Shown here piece by piece: positions 34,859 to 43,975 of a DNA stretch of 64,000 nt. The notes under the pieces are model-generated. The model made no database searches. It was not told the DNA's origin and worked only from the letters and a program-made list of their open reading frames with translations. Made by a program: the position numbers and the translations under genes. Every line of letters starts with the position of its first letter. Position 1 is the stretch's first letter. The stretch comes from Saprospiraceae bacterium (GTDB lineage Bacteria; Bacteroidota; Bacteroidia; Chitinophagales; Saprospiraceae): contig JABAQQ010000026.1 of NCBI GenBank assembly GCA_019187225.1, positions 1 to 64,000 on the forward strand, given 5' to 3'.

Positions 34859-35467
34859 ATGAAAATGAATTATTCCGTCGCGTTGGTTTTTACCTTGTTT
34901 CTTGCAGGCTTGCCAGCGGGCAACCGGGCGGCCATGTTGCGCATGAGCGCGTCTGCGCAAAGGGGAGAAGGAGAAGTATTGTTGAAAAAAGGCGCCGAAG
35001 TGACCCTGATTCTGGAGGAGCCGGTTTCCTCCACCATGCCGCAGTCGGGCGGGGTGATCGGGTTGGGGGTGTATCTCGACGTGAAAGTGGACGATTACGT
35101 GGTGATCAATGCGGGGCGATATGCAGCGGGTAAAGCGTCGGCGCGCCGTTCCGGTTTTTTTGGCCGGCCCGGCAAAGTCTCTTTGCAGGCGCTCAATGTG
35201 CAGACGGTGGATGGCCAGACCATTCCCCTGGAAAGTCTGCCCCTTGCCGCGACCGGAAGCGACCGCTATGCGCTGGCCATCGTGGGCAGTATCGTTTTGC
35301 CGGCCGTCGGCGTGATCCTGGGTCCGGCCAATCCCTGGGCCTGGTGGCTGACAGCCGGTATCGGTTTCGGTTTCCTCGTAAAGGGGAAAGAGGTGGAAAT
35401 ACCGGTGCACACCAAATTCAGGGCTTTCGTAAAACGCGATGTATGGATAAAAGTAAGCAATAATTAA
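34859..35467 (+). CDS. Secreted/membrane beta-rich protein, long member of the GAxAxGxV family
   Basis: This 202-residue protein starts at the ATG at 34859 (MKMNYSVALVFTLFLAGLPA signal); an upstream ATG at 34715 would read through the promoter motif. The core LLKKGAEVTLILEEPVSS, then YLDVKVDDYVVINAGRYAAG, then VQTVDGQTIPLES is homologous to the short paralogues nearby. It also has a hydrophobic stretch (YALAIVGSIVLPAVGVILG, then WAWWLTAGIGFGFL) that may sit in the membrane, and a C-terminal strand VPVH-like segment FRAFVKRDVWIKV. It is the first gene of an apparent operon: the caspase-domain gene starts 3 nt after its stop and PorP/SprF follows. Function unknown. Confidence 0.7.
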   Translation: MKMNYSVALVFTLFLAGLPAGNRAAMLRMSASAQRGEGEVLLKKGAEVTLILEEPVSSTMPQSGGVIGLGVYLDVKVDDYVVINAGRYAAGKASARRSGFFGRPGKVSLQALNVQTVDGQTIPLESLPLAATGSDRYALAIVGSIVLPAVGVILGPANPWAWWLTAGIGFGFLVKGKEVEIPVHTKFRAFVKRDVWIKVSNN

Positions 35468-35470
35468 ATC

Positions 35471-38170
35471 ATGCGTAAGATTCTGTTTATCATAATTTTA
35501 TTGGGGTTTTTGCTGCCCATTGGCATTTTGCGGGCACAGGTCGTGCAGGTGGAATGGGACAGCCTTTATGCCGGCAAGTATTCCGAAAGCATCCATAGCG
35601 TTATCCGGCTGAAAGATGGCCGTCTGGCTGCCGTAGGGGAAGCCTACGTTCGGGGGCAGGGCAGCCAGGGGTTGTTCATGCTTTTCGACCCCTTCACCGG
35701 CAAGCGCCTGGCGCCGCCCAAATTGTTCGGCGGTTTTCTCGAAGACGTATTTCTGGATGTGGCGGAAGCGAAAGACGGCAATATTTACCTCGTGGGTGAG
35801 ACCAATTTCACTAAAAAACAGGCGGGGAAAGGCTGGCTCGTCCGGCTCGACGAAAACGGCGAAGAGTTGTCGAATGTTCCTTTTGACAAATACGGCGTAA
35901 CCCGCATCGAAAAAATCGTGTGGACTAAAAGCGGCAAAGGCCTGCTGGCGGCCAAAAGCGGCAGCCCGGATTACGAAGGGAGTTTGCTGGTGTTCCCGGT
36001 CGAAGGGAAGCGCATAGAAACGCCGGTGGCAGTAGGAGAGGGGGTCGTGCAGGATCTGGTGGCAATGGTACGGGACATGAAAAGGGGCGTTTGGCTGTGC
36101 GGCAATGCCCGCAAGTCCGACATTGGCCGCGAAGGCGATATCTGGGCGGTTCAACTCGACGACAAGGGCGGTCGCTTAGGATGTTGCGCCCCCGTTAAAG
36201 GGCACGATTTTAAACAGTTGCACGGCGCTTCGTCCACTTACGACGGCGGTTTGTTGCTGGCAGGGGAGATATGGAAAACTTCCGCAGGCGACAACGACGT
36301 GTGGATGATGGAAATCGGCGCCGGCGACATCGGGAAAGATACGGTGGTGTTTGGCAACGTCGGAGTGGAAGAATATGCATCGGTGCCTGTGGCTACGCCC
36401 GGCGGGCGCAAGTGGCTGATCGTGCACCGCAAATCGGGCGCTTCCGTACAGGTATACGACGGCGATCTGGGTAAAAAAAGCGTGTTCCCGCTGCCGAAGG
36501 AATCCAATTTCCGCGTGGCGCGCCTCTTTCAACTCCGGCCTAATTTGTACGTGCTGGCCGGTACCAGTTATGACCCCCTGCGCAAGGGCGACGCTGTGCG
36601 GCTTATCTGCCTGAGAGACGACGAGGTTCTGCCCGGCAAGGGCAAACCTGCCATGGCGTATGGTGATGTCGGTTTTTCCGAAACGGACGGCGACGGCGAC
36701 AACCGCCTCGGCGCCGGAGAACACGGTTACGTTTCATTTTTGCTCAAAAACACCGGCAATGCTCCCATTACCTCCGGAATTGTCAACGTGACGGTGGAAA
36801 ATCCGGTCAATGGCCTTGTGCTCAAACACAATCGCCAGGAGTTCAATTATATCGCCGCATTGGGCAGCGAATCTATCTCCATCGGGGTCCGGGGCGACAA
36901 GAATATCGCTGCCGGCGTGGCGACGCTGCGCATCCGGGTGGAAGTGAGCGGATTGGCGCCGCTCGATTTTACGGCGCCCGTTCCCTGCGGGAAAGTTGCG
37001 GGCAGCAAAACCACGGTGATCTACAACAAGCCCAACGCCAACCGGCAGGGCAATTCCAAATCGAACGAATACGAAACGGGCGATCCCAATTTTCCGGTCG
37101 AATTGCGCGTCATCTCGCCCAACGGCGATTTGAAAACCCTCGACGGAAAAACACTCCGGAATGGCGCCGTCGTGCGCGACCTGCCCAAAAACCGCCAGGA
37201 ACTGAGCGCGCCGAGCCGGGAAGTGGACCTCTTCGTATATACCTATACCTGTATGGTGCCCCTGGAAGATGGTCGCAATGTCATCTATTTCGAATTCGAC
37301 GATGGCCGCAGCGACTCCATCGTTGTGTTGTTCAACAAGGAAAAAAGGCCCAATCTCCACCTGCTGACCATCGGCGTACCGGACTCTGTCCTGCGTTTCC
37401 CTTCCAAGGACGCGCAGGATTTTGCCCGACTGATGCAGGAACAAGCCGGGAACGGCTTGTTTGAACGCATCTACGTGGATGCGCTGTACACCCCCGAAAA
37501 AACGACCCGCGACGCCATCGAAGGCGCGTTCAACGACCTGGTGAACCGCTACCTTTTTGAACAAAAGATCAAAAGCTACGACTACCTCGTCATTTTTATT
37601 TCCAGCCACGGCATGCGGCGCGACGACGGGCGTTTCTGCCTGCTGCCGACCGGATATGATGCCAACCGAAAGATCGCCACTACGGTGGATTACCGCGACC
37701 TGATCGAAAAATACCTGAACCTGATCCGCTGCAAAAAGATACTGTTTCTGGATGCCTGCCAAAGCGGCTCCGCCAAAACGCCGCCCGACCCCTACCTGAG
37801 CGAAGCCGTCCAACTGGCCAATTCTGTCGCGGAAGCGACGGTGACTTTTACTTCCTGCTCGCCCAACGAGCTGTCCTACGAATTGCCGAAAGAAGAGAAC
37901 GGCGCCTTTACCGAGGGCATCATTGAAGCCTTCGGCGGATCACCGGTAGAGATGCCGGAAGGGCAGTTACTAAAAGCCGATACCAAATCGTACGACAAAT
38001 TCGGCGCTCCCAAAGACGGCCCCGATGGCCTCATCTCGCTCGAAGAACTGGAGGATTTCCTGGCGGAGCGCGTACCGTATGTGGTAAAAAGCAAACAGGG
38101 ATATTCCCAGCATCCGGTTGTGAACGGCATTCAATCGGTTGAATATTTGCCCATTTTCAAACTAAAATGA
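35471..38170 (+). CDS. Secreted caspase-domain (peptidase C14) protein
   Basis: This 899-residue protein has a signal peptide (ILFIIILLGFLLPIGILRAQ). Residues ~25-390 form beta-propeller-like repeats with KDGNIYLVGETN-type strands. Residues ~395-510 resemble a CARDB-type beta domain (GEHGYVSFLLKNTGNAPI). Residues ~626-870 form a caspase-fold protease: LHLLTIGVPDS first strand, IFISSHGMRRDDG with catalytic His713, and ILFLDACQSGS with catalytic Cys763. Both catalytic residues are present, so activity is expected; metacaspase-like members of this clan cut after basic residues. It has no T9SS sorting domain, so it probably stays in the periplasm or is lipid-bilayer associated. It lies between a small secreted protein gene (3-nt gap) and PorP/SprF (7-nt gap), which suggests a role in maturing surface proteins or in an envelope response. 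That role is an inference. Confidence 0.85.
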   Translation: MRKILFIIILLGFLLPIGILRAQVVQVEWDSLYAGKYSESIHSVIRLKDGRLAAVGEAYVRGQGSQGLFMLFDPFTGKRLAPPKLFGGFLEDVFLDVAEAKDGNIYLVGETNFTKKQAGKGWLVRLDENGEELSNVPFDKYGVTRIEKIVWTKSGKGLLAAKSGSPDYEGSLLVFPVEGKRIETPVAVGEGVVQDLVAMVRDMKRGVWLCGNARKSDIGREGDIWAVQLDDKGGRLGCCAPVKGHDFKQLHGASSTYDGGLLLAGEIWKTSAGDNDVWMMEIGAGDIGKDTVVFGNVGVEEYASVPVATPGGRKWLIVHRKSGASVQVYDGDLGKKSVFPLPKESNFRVARLFQLRPNLYVLAGTSYDPLRKGDAVRLICLRDDEVLPGKGKPAMAYGDVGFSETDGDGDNRLGAGEHGYVSFLLKNTGNAPITSGIVNVTVENPVNGLVLKHNRQEFNYIAALGSESISIGVRGDKNIAAGVATLRIRVEVSGLAPLDFTAPVPCGKVAGSKTTVIYNKPNANRQGNSKSNEYETGDPNFPVELRVISPNGDLKTLDGKTLRNGAVVRDLPKNRQELSAPSREVDLFVYTYTCMVPLEDGRNVIYFEFDDGRSDSIVVLFNKEKRPNLHLLTIGVPDSVLRFPSKDAQDFARLMQEQAGNGLFERIYVDALYTPEKTTRDAIEGAFNDLVNRYLFEQKIKSYDYLVIFISSHGMRRDDGRFCLLPTGYDANRKIATTVDYRDLIEKYLNLIRCKKILFLDACQSGSAKTPPDPYLSEAVQLANSVAEATVTFTSCSPNELSYELPKEENGAFTEGIIEAFGGSPVEMPEGQLLKADTKSYDKFGAPKDGPDGLISLEELEDFLAERVPYVVKSKQGYSQHPVVNGIQSVEYLPIFKLK

Positions 38171-38177
38171 AAAAACA

Positions 38178-39179
38178 ATGCGAAAGATCACTTATTGCCA
38201 TTTCCTCGCCGGTTTCCTGTTGTGTGCGCTGGGCACGTCGGCCCAGCAAACGCCGCTGAGCATTTTCTACCGCTCCAACTGGCAGATGATCAATCCCGCC
38301 GCCATTGACCGCGGGCTTTACCTGAGCCGGCACCACAATACCTGGATGGTCAATTCCGCTTTCCGGCAACAGTGGATCGGCCTGGAAGGCGCTCCCCGGA
38401 CTTATTTCGTATCCTTCGAATATTGCCCGGAAACGGGTTCCACCCGCGCCGGCCATCGCATTGGCGGGACGGTGCTGCGCGACCAGACCGACGCGCTGTC
38501 GAACACCTCCCTGCACGCCAACTATTCCTTTTTCTTTCCCTTGCCCTACAAAAGAGGGCATATCATTCACTTAGGATTCACTCCCGGCATCGTCAGTTCC
38601 AATCTGGACCTGGAAAAACTGCGGCTGCGGGATCAAAACGACCCGGTGCCGTATTTGTACGAGAACCGGTTGTTTTTCGATTTCGCTTTCGGCGCCATGT
38701 ACCGGGTGCGGCAGGAGTTTTATCTGGGCTTGTCCGTGCCGCAATTTGTCAACATCAAACTGAATCAATTCGACCTCGATTCCGCTCGTGTTTTTCGCAA
38801 GCCGCACGTTTACCTGCACATCGGCGGTTTTATTCAGGCCGGCGAATGGGACTATGGCGACAAACTGCCCGACCAGCGCGAGTGGGTGATAGAACCCTCT
38901 GCCTGGGTCAGGTACGCGCCACGAGGCATATACAGTACTCTGATCTCCGGCTTTCCGCTTAGTCTGGACGCCAGCGTGCGCGTTTACCGCAAAAGGGCTT
39001 TGTGGGCGGGCATCGGCTACGGCACCAACGGAATGGCCAGCGTCGAGTTCGGCCTCAGCCATATGATGAGTAAGGAAAACAAAATCCAGGCCGGTATCGC
39101 CTACAGCGTACCGGCAGCCAAAAAGTATCTGAACCTGGGGCACAGCATCGAATTGACAGCCTCTTACTGGTGGTGGTAA
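38178..39179 (+). CDS. PorP/SprF-family T9SS outer membrane protein
   Basis: This 333-residue protein has a signal peptide (FLAGFLLCALGTSAQ) and the family's N-terminal signature: QQTPLSIFYRSNWQMINPAA, then NSAFRQQWIGLEGAPRTYF. It is followed by amphipathic beta strands and ends in an aromatic strand (TASYWWW-like, ending YWWW). SprF in Flavobacterium is needed to secrete the type B cargo SprB, and related proteins serve individual cargo. It is the only PorP/SprF in this window, while four type B cargo genes lie within 22 kb, so it may serve one or more of them. It is the third gene of the operon that starts at 34859 and is thus probably under the bipartite motif at 34790-34818. It ends 10 nt before the convergent CHAT gene ends. 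Confidence 0.88.
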   Translation: MRKITYCHFLAGFLLCALGTSAQQTPLSIFYRSNWQMINPAAIDRGLYLSRHHNTWMVNSAFRQQWIGLEGAPRTYFVSFEYCPETGSTRAGHRIGGTVLRDQTDALSNTSLHANYSFFFPLPYKRGHIIHLGFTPGIVSSNLDLEKLRLRDQNDPVPYLYENRLFFDFAFGAMYRVRQEFYLGLSVPQFVNIKLNQFDLDSARVFRKPHVYLHIGGFIQAGEWDYGDKLPDQREWVIEPSAWVRYAPRGIYSTLISGFPLSLDASVRVYRKRALWAGIGYGTNGMASVEFGLSHMMSKENKIQAGIAYSVPAAKKYLNLGHSIELTASYWWW

Positions 39180-39189
39180 AGGTGGCGTC

Positions 39190-42100
39190 TCAAACCTTCC
39201 TCCTTCGGCGGGCGAAGTAAATCATTGTGCAACAAAGTATTATGGCGATTCCGCCCGATACCAGCCATGTTTTTATCCCCTCTTCGAAAATGGCCCGGTT
39301 GTCGCCGACAGAGACGAAACCGGCCCAGTAATAGGGGTGCGCCTCCAGTCCGGCGGCGCGATCGAGATAGGCACGTTGGGCATGCGCCAAGGCGCTTGAT
39401 TTGGAATTTCCTGCCTTTAAATGCTGCAAAAATGTTTTTATGATGAACGGACTTTTGGAGTCGGTCACATCCCACAAAGAGGCCGTCAGTGCCCTTGCGC
39501 CTGCGATTTGAAAGGCGCGCGATATGCTCATCAACCCCTCCCCCCGGTACAATTTGCCCGCTGCTGTCTGGCAGGCGCTGAGGATAACGAGGTCGGCGGA
39601 CAACGCGAGGTTGTAAATTTCGGCGACATACAAAGCGTTCTCCACGCTGTCGGGATATTGGGTGAACGCCACACAGGAGCGGTCAGGCGTCCGGTCGTTC
39701 AACAGGCCGTGCGTGGATAGCAACAGAATGCGGTATTGCCCTGCAACTTTTGTAAAACGCTCTTCCGTAGCCTCATCACCGCTCCAATTCGCTCCCTCGA
39801 GCAATTTGGCGGCGGCAACCGCTTCTTCAACATTGTATTTCAAAGGTCTTAAACCCAGGCTATTGCGTTTAAAATCCGGCGCGACCGCCAGCAGGTCGGA
39901 TTCCGGTGGGCGCGGGGCGTGCTGTTGCAGGGTATTCCACATACCGGCCGATTGCAGGTATTGAATGTCGTATTCCCGGCACAGATACGGATGTTGTTTG
40001 AAGCGGTGCGCCGGAGCTGTAGCAGGCCGGGTCAACAAAGCATCGAAAGGAACGTACCACAACAAGCCGTCAGGAACCACCAGCAGTTCCTGGCTCAGCC
40101 AGGGTTTCGCCGGGCCTGCAAGGGTTCGGAACAAGTCCGCGCCAATGCTGACGAAATCTTCATAATCAGACGCTTGTTGCCCAAGATCGGGCTCCGAACG
40201 GCACAGCTGGAAAAACCGCTTGATCTGATCGTTCAAAGTATCGGAAAGCGGGATACGGAGCGTCCGGAACAAATCGCGCCGCAACACGAACAATACCAAG
40301 CACGTGTCGCCCCAGTGATAGACCAGCATGGTTTGTCCGGGCGACAGCGTTTGTTGAAGTCTTTCAAGGGAAAACGTGTCCGAAACCCGCCCCGAACCGG
40401 CCCCGGTGCCCAGTTGAATGCGAAGCAATTGCCTTTCCGATTCCGCGCGGCGAATGGAGTCGTCCAGCGCTGCGATCGAAGGCGTGTCGTACTGGCCGGG
40501 TAAAAGTCCGTTGGTCAGGTCGAAACGGCGTTTTTGAAAATACTCGAGGCGGTAACTGCTCTGCCGTTCGGCGGCAAACAATCCGGGCTCATGCATCATT
40601 AAGTTTTGCAACTCCCAACTTCCGGTCAATTGTTGCAAAAAATGGCTTTTCGACGCTTCCGATGTCGCGAATGCCTGCCGTTCGTCGCCCAAAGCGAGCT
40701 GCGCTTCTACGGCCAGGTCGTATGCCGCGAAAAATTCCTGCTTCAATTCGGTCCCGGCGTCCTGTCCCCGTAATCTTGATTGCAGGGACTCGAACAAGCG
40801 GATGGCAATTTGCGCGTACTGCAAGGAGCGGCGCCAGTCGTCCTGCCTGCCCGAAGCCTGCGCCATGACATTCCACGTTTCGCTCATCGCGGTGTTGACG
40901 CTGACGGCTTCCCGGGGGTAGGGCGTCCATCCTGTTTCATCGGCTTTCAAACCGAGCGTTTCGGCGGCTTTTTGGTAAAAATAAAGCGCTTTTTCTGTGT
41001 TTTTTTGCTGAAAATGCCATTCCCCCCATTGAAAATACAGCGCGAAGGCGAAGGGCGGAGCGACGTGATGCACAGATTGCTGGGCCTGTTGCAGGCAAAT
41101 AGCCGCCGAATCCGCCTGCTCCCCTTTCATATAACATTCGCTCAGTTTGATCCGGCATGCCAAACGGCCTGTATGCCCGCCGGGTATCGCTTTGAAAATC
41201 GCGAGCGCCGTTCGCAGAAAAAAATTCGCCGGATACAACTCTCCCTGGTCGAGGTAGCATGTCCCGAGGTTTTGATACACCCCAGCCAGTGCCGGCCAGG
41301 GAATATTGTCGTACCCTGCCTGCGGATAGGAATTCTGCGCTTCCCTGAACCAGCGCAGCGCGGTCGGCAGATCGTTCCGGTAGCGCGCCGCCAACCCCAG
41401 GCCGTTAAAAATACTTCCCCGCGCCAAAGGGTCGCCGGGGAAACAACTCAGGGCAGCGTTCAGATACATTTCCGCCAGGGCATAATCTCCCAGATCCAGC
41501 AGGCCCAGACCCAGATTGTGCAGGCAATCGCCTTTTACCCGAAGTGGCGTGGAGAAGTCCTGGTCGCACAGGGCCGCCGCCTTGCGCCAGGTAGCGACTG
41601 CCAGGTCAGTCCGTCCTTGCCGGGAGTAAGTGGAAGCCAGTACATTGAGCACAGGGGCCCGGTCGCCGGGCGATACGGAGGTGGAAAGCGCCTGCGCGCC
41701 ACCGGCGCGTTGGAGGAGTGCGATGGCCGTGTCGTAACGCTGTTGTTCGCTGTAAAAAGATGCCAGGTTGAACAAACCCTCCACGACTTGCGGCGCTTCC
41801 GGAGGATAATATTGCGCGGCAACGGACAACGCGGACTGCAGGTATTGCTCTGCCTGCGGCAAGCGCCCTTCCGACCAATAACACTGCGCCAGGCTGTTGT
41901 ACACGGTTCCGATGTCGGCGTGCCCTTGCGGGTGCAGTTTTTTCAAGATGCGCAAACTGTTTCGGAACATGGATGCCGCCTCGGTAATACGCCCCGACTC
42001 CAGCAGGCAATTGCCGAGATGCAGGTAACTGCTGGCCGTTTCTTCATGCAGCCGGCCGCGGACTTGCAGTCGCAGCGTCAATGCTTTCCGGTGGGCGGCG

Positions 42101-42360
42101 ATGGCTTCGTCCGTGCGGCCCAGTTGCCGCAACGCGCGGCCATGGATGGACCAGGCCCGCGCCTGCAAAACCGGGCGGATGTGCAGCGGGCGTTCCGACA
42201 GAAGGCGCCCGCAACTGTCCGCAACGGCCGTCCATTGTTTCGCTTCCAGCATGCGCTGCCAGGCGTCGAGCCGCTGTTCGGCAGCGACATCACCGCGATG
42301 TTGCGCAGGCAGCAATGCGACGACCATACAGCCCAGCATGACTCCAAAAAGTGATTTCAT
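39190..42360 (-). CDS. CHAT-domain protease with TPR array and C-terminal membrane anchor
   Basis: This 1,056-residue protein starts at the ATG at 42360 with a signal segment (MKSLFGVMLGCMVVALLPAQ); an in-frame ATG at 42393 adds eleven residues and is less likely. Residues ~60-600 are TPR helix pairs (EMYLNAALSCFPGDP, LAGVYQNLGTCYLDQGELYP). Residues ~700-1000 are a CHAT domain, a caspase-clan protease fold: LLLSTHGLLN with His884 and ILSACQTAAG with Cys930, both intact. Near the C-terminus WLVSGGIAIILCCTMIYFA followed by RRRRKV is a single membrane anchor with a basic cytoplasmic tail. CHAT-TPR proteins act as proteases switched on by partner binding, for example in stress and defence systems. 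This one faces the periplasm if the signal is used. It is divergent from the sigma-factor gene 184 nt away, which suggests a functional link but does not prove one. Confidence 0.87.
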   Translation of the reverse strand: MKSLFGVMLGCMVVALLPAQHRGDVAAEQRLDAWQRMLEAKQWTAVADSCGRLLSERPLHIRPVLQARAWSIHGRALRQLGRTDEAIAAHRKALTLRLQVRGRLHEETASSYLHLGNCLLESGRITEAASMFRNSLRILKKLHPQGHADIGTVYNSLAQCYWSEGRLPQAEQYLQSALSVAAQYYPPEAPQVVEGLFNLASFYSEQQRYDTAIALLQRAGGAQALSTSVSPGDRAPVLNVLASTYSRQGRTDLAVATWRKAAALCDQDFSTPLRVKGDCLHNLGLGLLDLGDYALAEMYLNAALSCFPGDPLARGSIFNGLGLAARYRNDLPTALRWFREAQNSYPQAGYDNIPWPALAGVYQNLGTCYLDQGELYPANFFLRTALAIFKAIPGGHTGRLACRIKLSECYMKGEQADSAAICLQQAQQSVHHVAPPFAFALYFQWGEWHFQQKNTEKALYFYQKAAETLGLKADETGWTPYPREAVSVNTAMSETWNVMAQASGRQDDWRRSLQYAQIAIRLFESLQSRLRGQDAGTELKQEFFAAYDLAVEAQLALGDERQAFATSEASKSHFLQQLTGSWELQNLMMHEPGLFAAERQSSYRLEYFQKRRFDLTNGLLPGQYDTPSIAALDDSIRRAESERQLLRIQLGTGAGSGRVSDTFSLERLQQTLSPGQTMLVYHWGDTCLVLFVLRRDLFRTLRIPLSDTLNDQIKRFFQLCRSEPDLGQQASDYEDFVSIGADLFRTLAGPAKPWLSQELLVVPDGLLWYVPFDALLTRPATAPAHRFKQHPYLCREYDIQYLQSAGMWNTLQQHAPRPPESDLLAVAPDFKRNSLGLRPLKYNVEEAVAAAKLLEGANWSGDEATEERFTKVAGQYRILLLSTHGLLNDRTPDRSCVAFTQYPDSVENALYVAEIYNLALSADLVILSACQTAAGKLYRGEGLMSISRAFQIAGARALTASLWDVTDSKSPFIIKTFLQHLKAGNSKSSALAHAQRAYLDRAAGLEAHPYYWAGFVSVGDNRAIFEEGIKTWLVSGGIAIILCCTMIYFARRRRKV

Positions 42361-42512
42361 AAAGCCGGCATGAAAATAAAGGAGTTCATACATTTATACC
42401 GCATTAATAAGCGAAATGAAAATATAACTTACTGAAAATGAGATTAATAGTTGAACGAAACCTTAATATCCCTAATAATCTTTACCTTCCTGATTTATTT
42501 TCTGCACAAAAC

Positions 42513-42541
42513 GGGTACCCTTTCCACTCAATTTCCACTCA
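42513..42541 (+). promoter_or_regulatory. Bipartite motif GGGTACC-N13-TTCCACTCA, copy 3, at the sigma gene
   Basis: GGGTACC (42513-42519), 13 nt, TTCCACTCA (42533-42541). An extra TTCCACTCA at 42522-42530 makes an 11-bp tandem duplication. The motif ends only 3 nt before the ATG at 42545, so transcription from it would give a leaderless mRNA or use a later start. Confidence 0.65.
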
Positions 42542-42544
42542 CTA

Positions 42545-43171
42545 ATGAAAGTCGTCCAACTCAATCCGACTGAATCCGCCGGTTCCATTCTCAGTACCGA
42601 TCCCCGGCAGCGCAATCAAGCCTTCAAAGCGCTCTACATGAGTCCCATTGTGGCTGGAAAGGTGCGCGAATGGGCAAAAATCTATAATCTGAGCGGCAAA
42701 ACGCCGGACGATGTGGTGCAGGAGGGCGTCATTTTGCTGGACGAACTCGCGCGCAATGGCCGTTTTCGCGGAGAGAGCAAAGCGGAAACCTTTCTGCTGG
42801 GCATCTGCAAAAACCTGATCCGCGACAGCGCCAAAAAAGTGCGTCGCGTGGTGTTCAAAGAATCGCTCAGCGACGCCGACCTGAGTTCGGAGGACAGCAT
42901 CGCCGACCACATGGTCCTGGAGGAACTGGAAGACGCCGGCCAACGGCGCGACCGGGCCCTGCAGGAAGCCCTCGGCCAACTCACGGACAAATGCCGCGAC
43001 GCCCTGAAACTATACTATTTCGAAAACAAAAGCATGGCCGATGTGGCCGCTTCGCGCGGACTGGCCAACCCCGATCAGGCCAAAAAAGCGGTGTTCCGCT
43101 GCCGCGAATCGCTGCGCGAACTCATCCACCACAATCCCTATCTGCACAACATCTTAAATCCGAAGTCATGA
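42545..43171 (+). CDS. ECF-type sigma-70 family RNA polymerase sigma factor
   Basis: This 208-residue protein has the two-domain layout of ECF sigma factors. Region 2 covers about residues 25-105 (NQAFKALYMSPIV, DDVVQEGVILLDEL with the core-binding 2.2 helix, and ETFLLGICKNLIRD). Region 4 covers about 140-195 (LTDKCRDALKLYYFENKSMA, then a helix-turn-helix ending VFRCRESL). The stop overlaps the start of the next gene by ATGA, a classical sigma/anti-sigma arrangement. The bipartite motif 3 nt upstream also lies in front of other operons here, which suggests self-activation. Because the motif is so close, the true start may be later (for example the ATG at 42638), although residues before it look like genuine region 2. 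Its target promoters are inferred, not shown. Confidence 0.88.
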   Translation: MKVVQLNPTESAGSILSTDPRQRNQAFKALYMSPIVAGKVREWAKIYNLSGKTPDDVVQEGVILLDELARNGRFRGESKAETFLLGICKNLIRDSAKKVRRVVFKESLSDADLSSEDSIADHMVLEELEDAGQRRDRALQEALGQLTDKCRDALKLYYFENKSMADVAASRGLANPDQAKKAVFRCRESLRELIHHNPYLHNILNPKS

Positions 43172-43947
43172 ACATCTCCGATACGAATTTTGAACGCATA
43201 GAAGCATATCTCTTCGACCGGCTCTCACCGGAAGATAAACAGGCCTTCGAACGCGAAATGCGGGAAAACCCCGAACTGGCCCGTGCCGTGGAAGTGCACC
43301 AAATGGAGCACGAAGCGATGGAACTGCTGCTCCGGCAGGAGATGCAGGACAACCTCGCCTCCTGGAAGCAGGAAAAAGAAACCCTGGCCGCCGATACGGG
43401 AACGGGCGCCAAAAAGATCTCCATGGGCTTCAACCGCCGCCTCTTGTTCCGCTTGGCAGCGGCAGCCAGCGTCTTGCTGGTCATCGGTTTCTTTTCCCGG
43501 CAGTTTTTTTCCGGCACGGACAACGCCGGACTGGCCTCAGCCTATTTTGAAGACAGTGCTGCCGGTGTGCGCGCCGGCGACAGCGGCGACATGCCGGCGG
43601 AACTGGCGCCTATGCTCGAACGTATGGCGGAAAAAGACTACCGCGGGGCGCTGGCTGCAGCGCCTGCCTCGCCGGATGTCAATATCCGGGAAAAAACGGC
43701 CCTGCTCGAGGGAGAATGCTACTTTTATCTTCAGGATTTCCCGAATGCCATCGCTGCTTTTACTGCCTTGCTCGACACCGCTCCCTCACCTGCCGTTCAG
43801 GAAAAGGCCCAATGGCTGCTCCTGCTGACTTACGTAGCCGGAGGAAAACACCCGCAGGAAAGGGACGGTTTGTTCGACCGGATATTAAAGGATGAAGGGC
43901 ATGGGTACTGGAAGCAGGTGAAGGAGTTGAAGGGGAAGGTGAAATAA
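43168..43947 (+). CDS. Putative anti-sigma factor with one membrane segment and periplasmic TPR-like domain
   Basis: This 259-residue protein starts at the ATG at 43168, overlapping the sigma stop by four bases. The N-terminal ~90 residues are helical and acidic, with a motif typical of anti-sigma N-termini (FERIEAYLFDRLSPEDKQAF, then ENPELA). Residues ~92-112 form one membrane segment (LAAAASVLLVIGFFS). The C-terminal periplasmic part has TPR-like helices (LLEGECYFYLQDFPNAIAAF). The layout fits a membrane anti-sigma factor that holds the upstream sigma and senses an envelope signal through its TPR part. No zinc-binding ZAS motif is obvious. Direct binding to the sigma is an inference from order and overlap. 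Confidence 0.75.
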   Translation: MNISDTNFERIEAYLFDRLSPEDKQAFEREMRENPELARAVEVHQMEHEAMELLLRQEMQDNLASWKQEKETLAADTGTGAKKISMGFNRRLLFRLAAAASVLLVIGFFSRQFFSGTDNAGLASAYFEDSAAGVRAGDSGDMPAELAPMLERMAEKDYRGALAAAPASPDVNIREKTALLEGECYFYLQDFPNAIAAFTALLDTAPSPAVQEKAQWLLLLTYVAGGKHPQERDGLFDRILKDEGHGYWKQVKELKGKVK

Positions 43948-43975
43948 TAGTTGGTGTATGATTTTTACCCGGCTT

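Noticed and set aside
34658-35410. Upstream extension of the minus-strand gene 34202-34657
   Set aside because: The extension lies antisense to the divergent plus-strand gene and runs through both promoter motifs; the signal peptide begins at 34657.
36734-37813. Minus-strand frame of 359 codons opposite the caspase gene
   Set aside because: The plus strand has an intact caspase fold with catalytic residues and an operon context; the antisense frame has no recognisable features.
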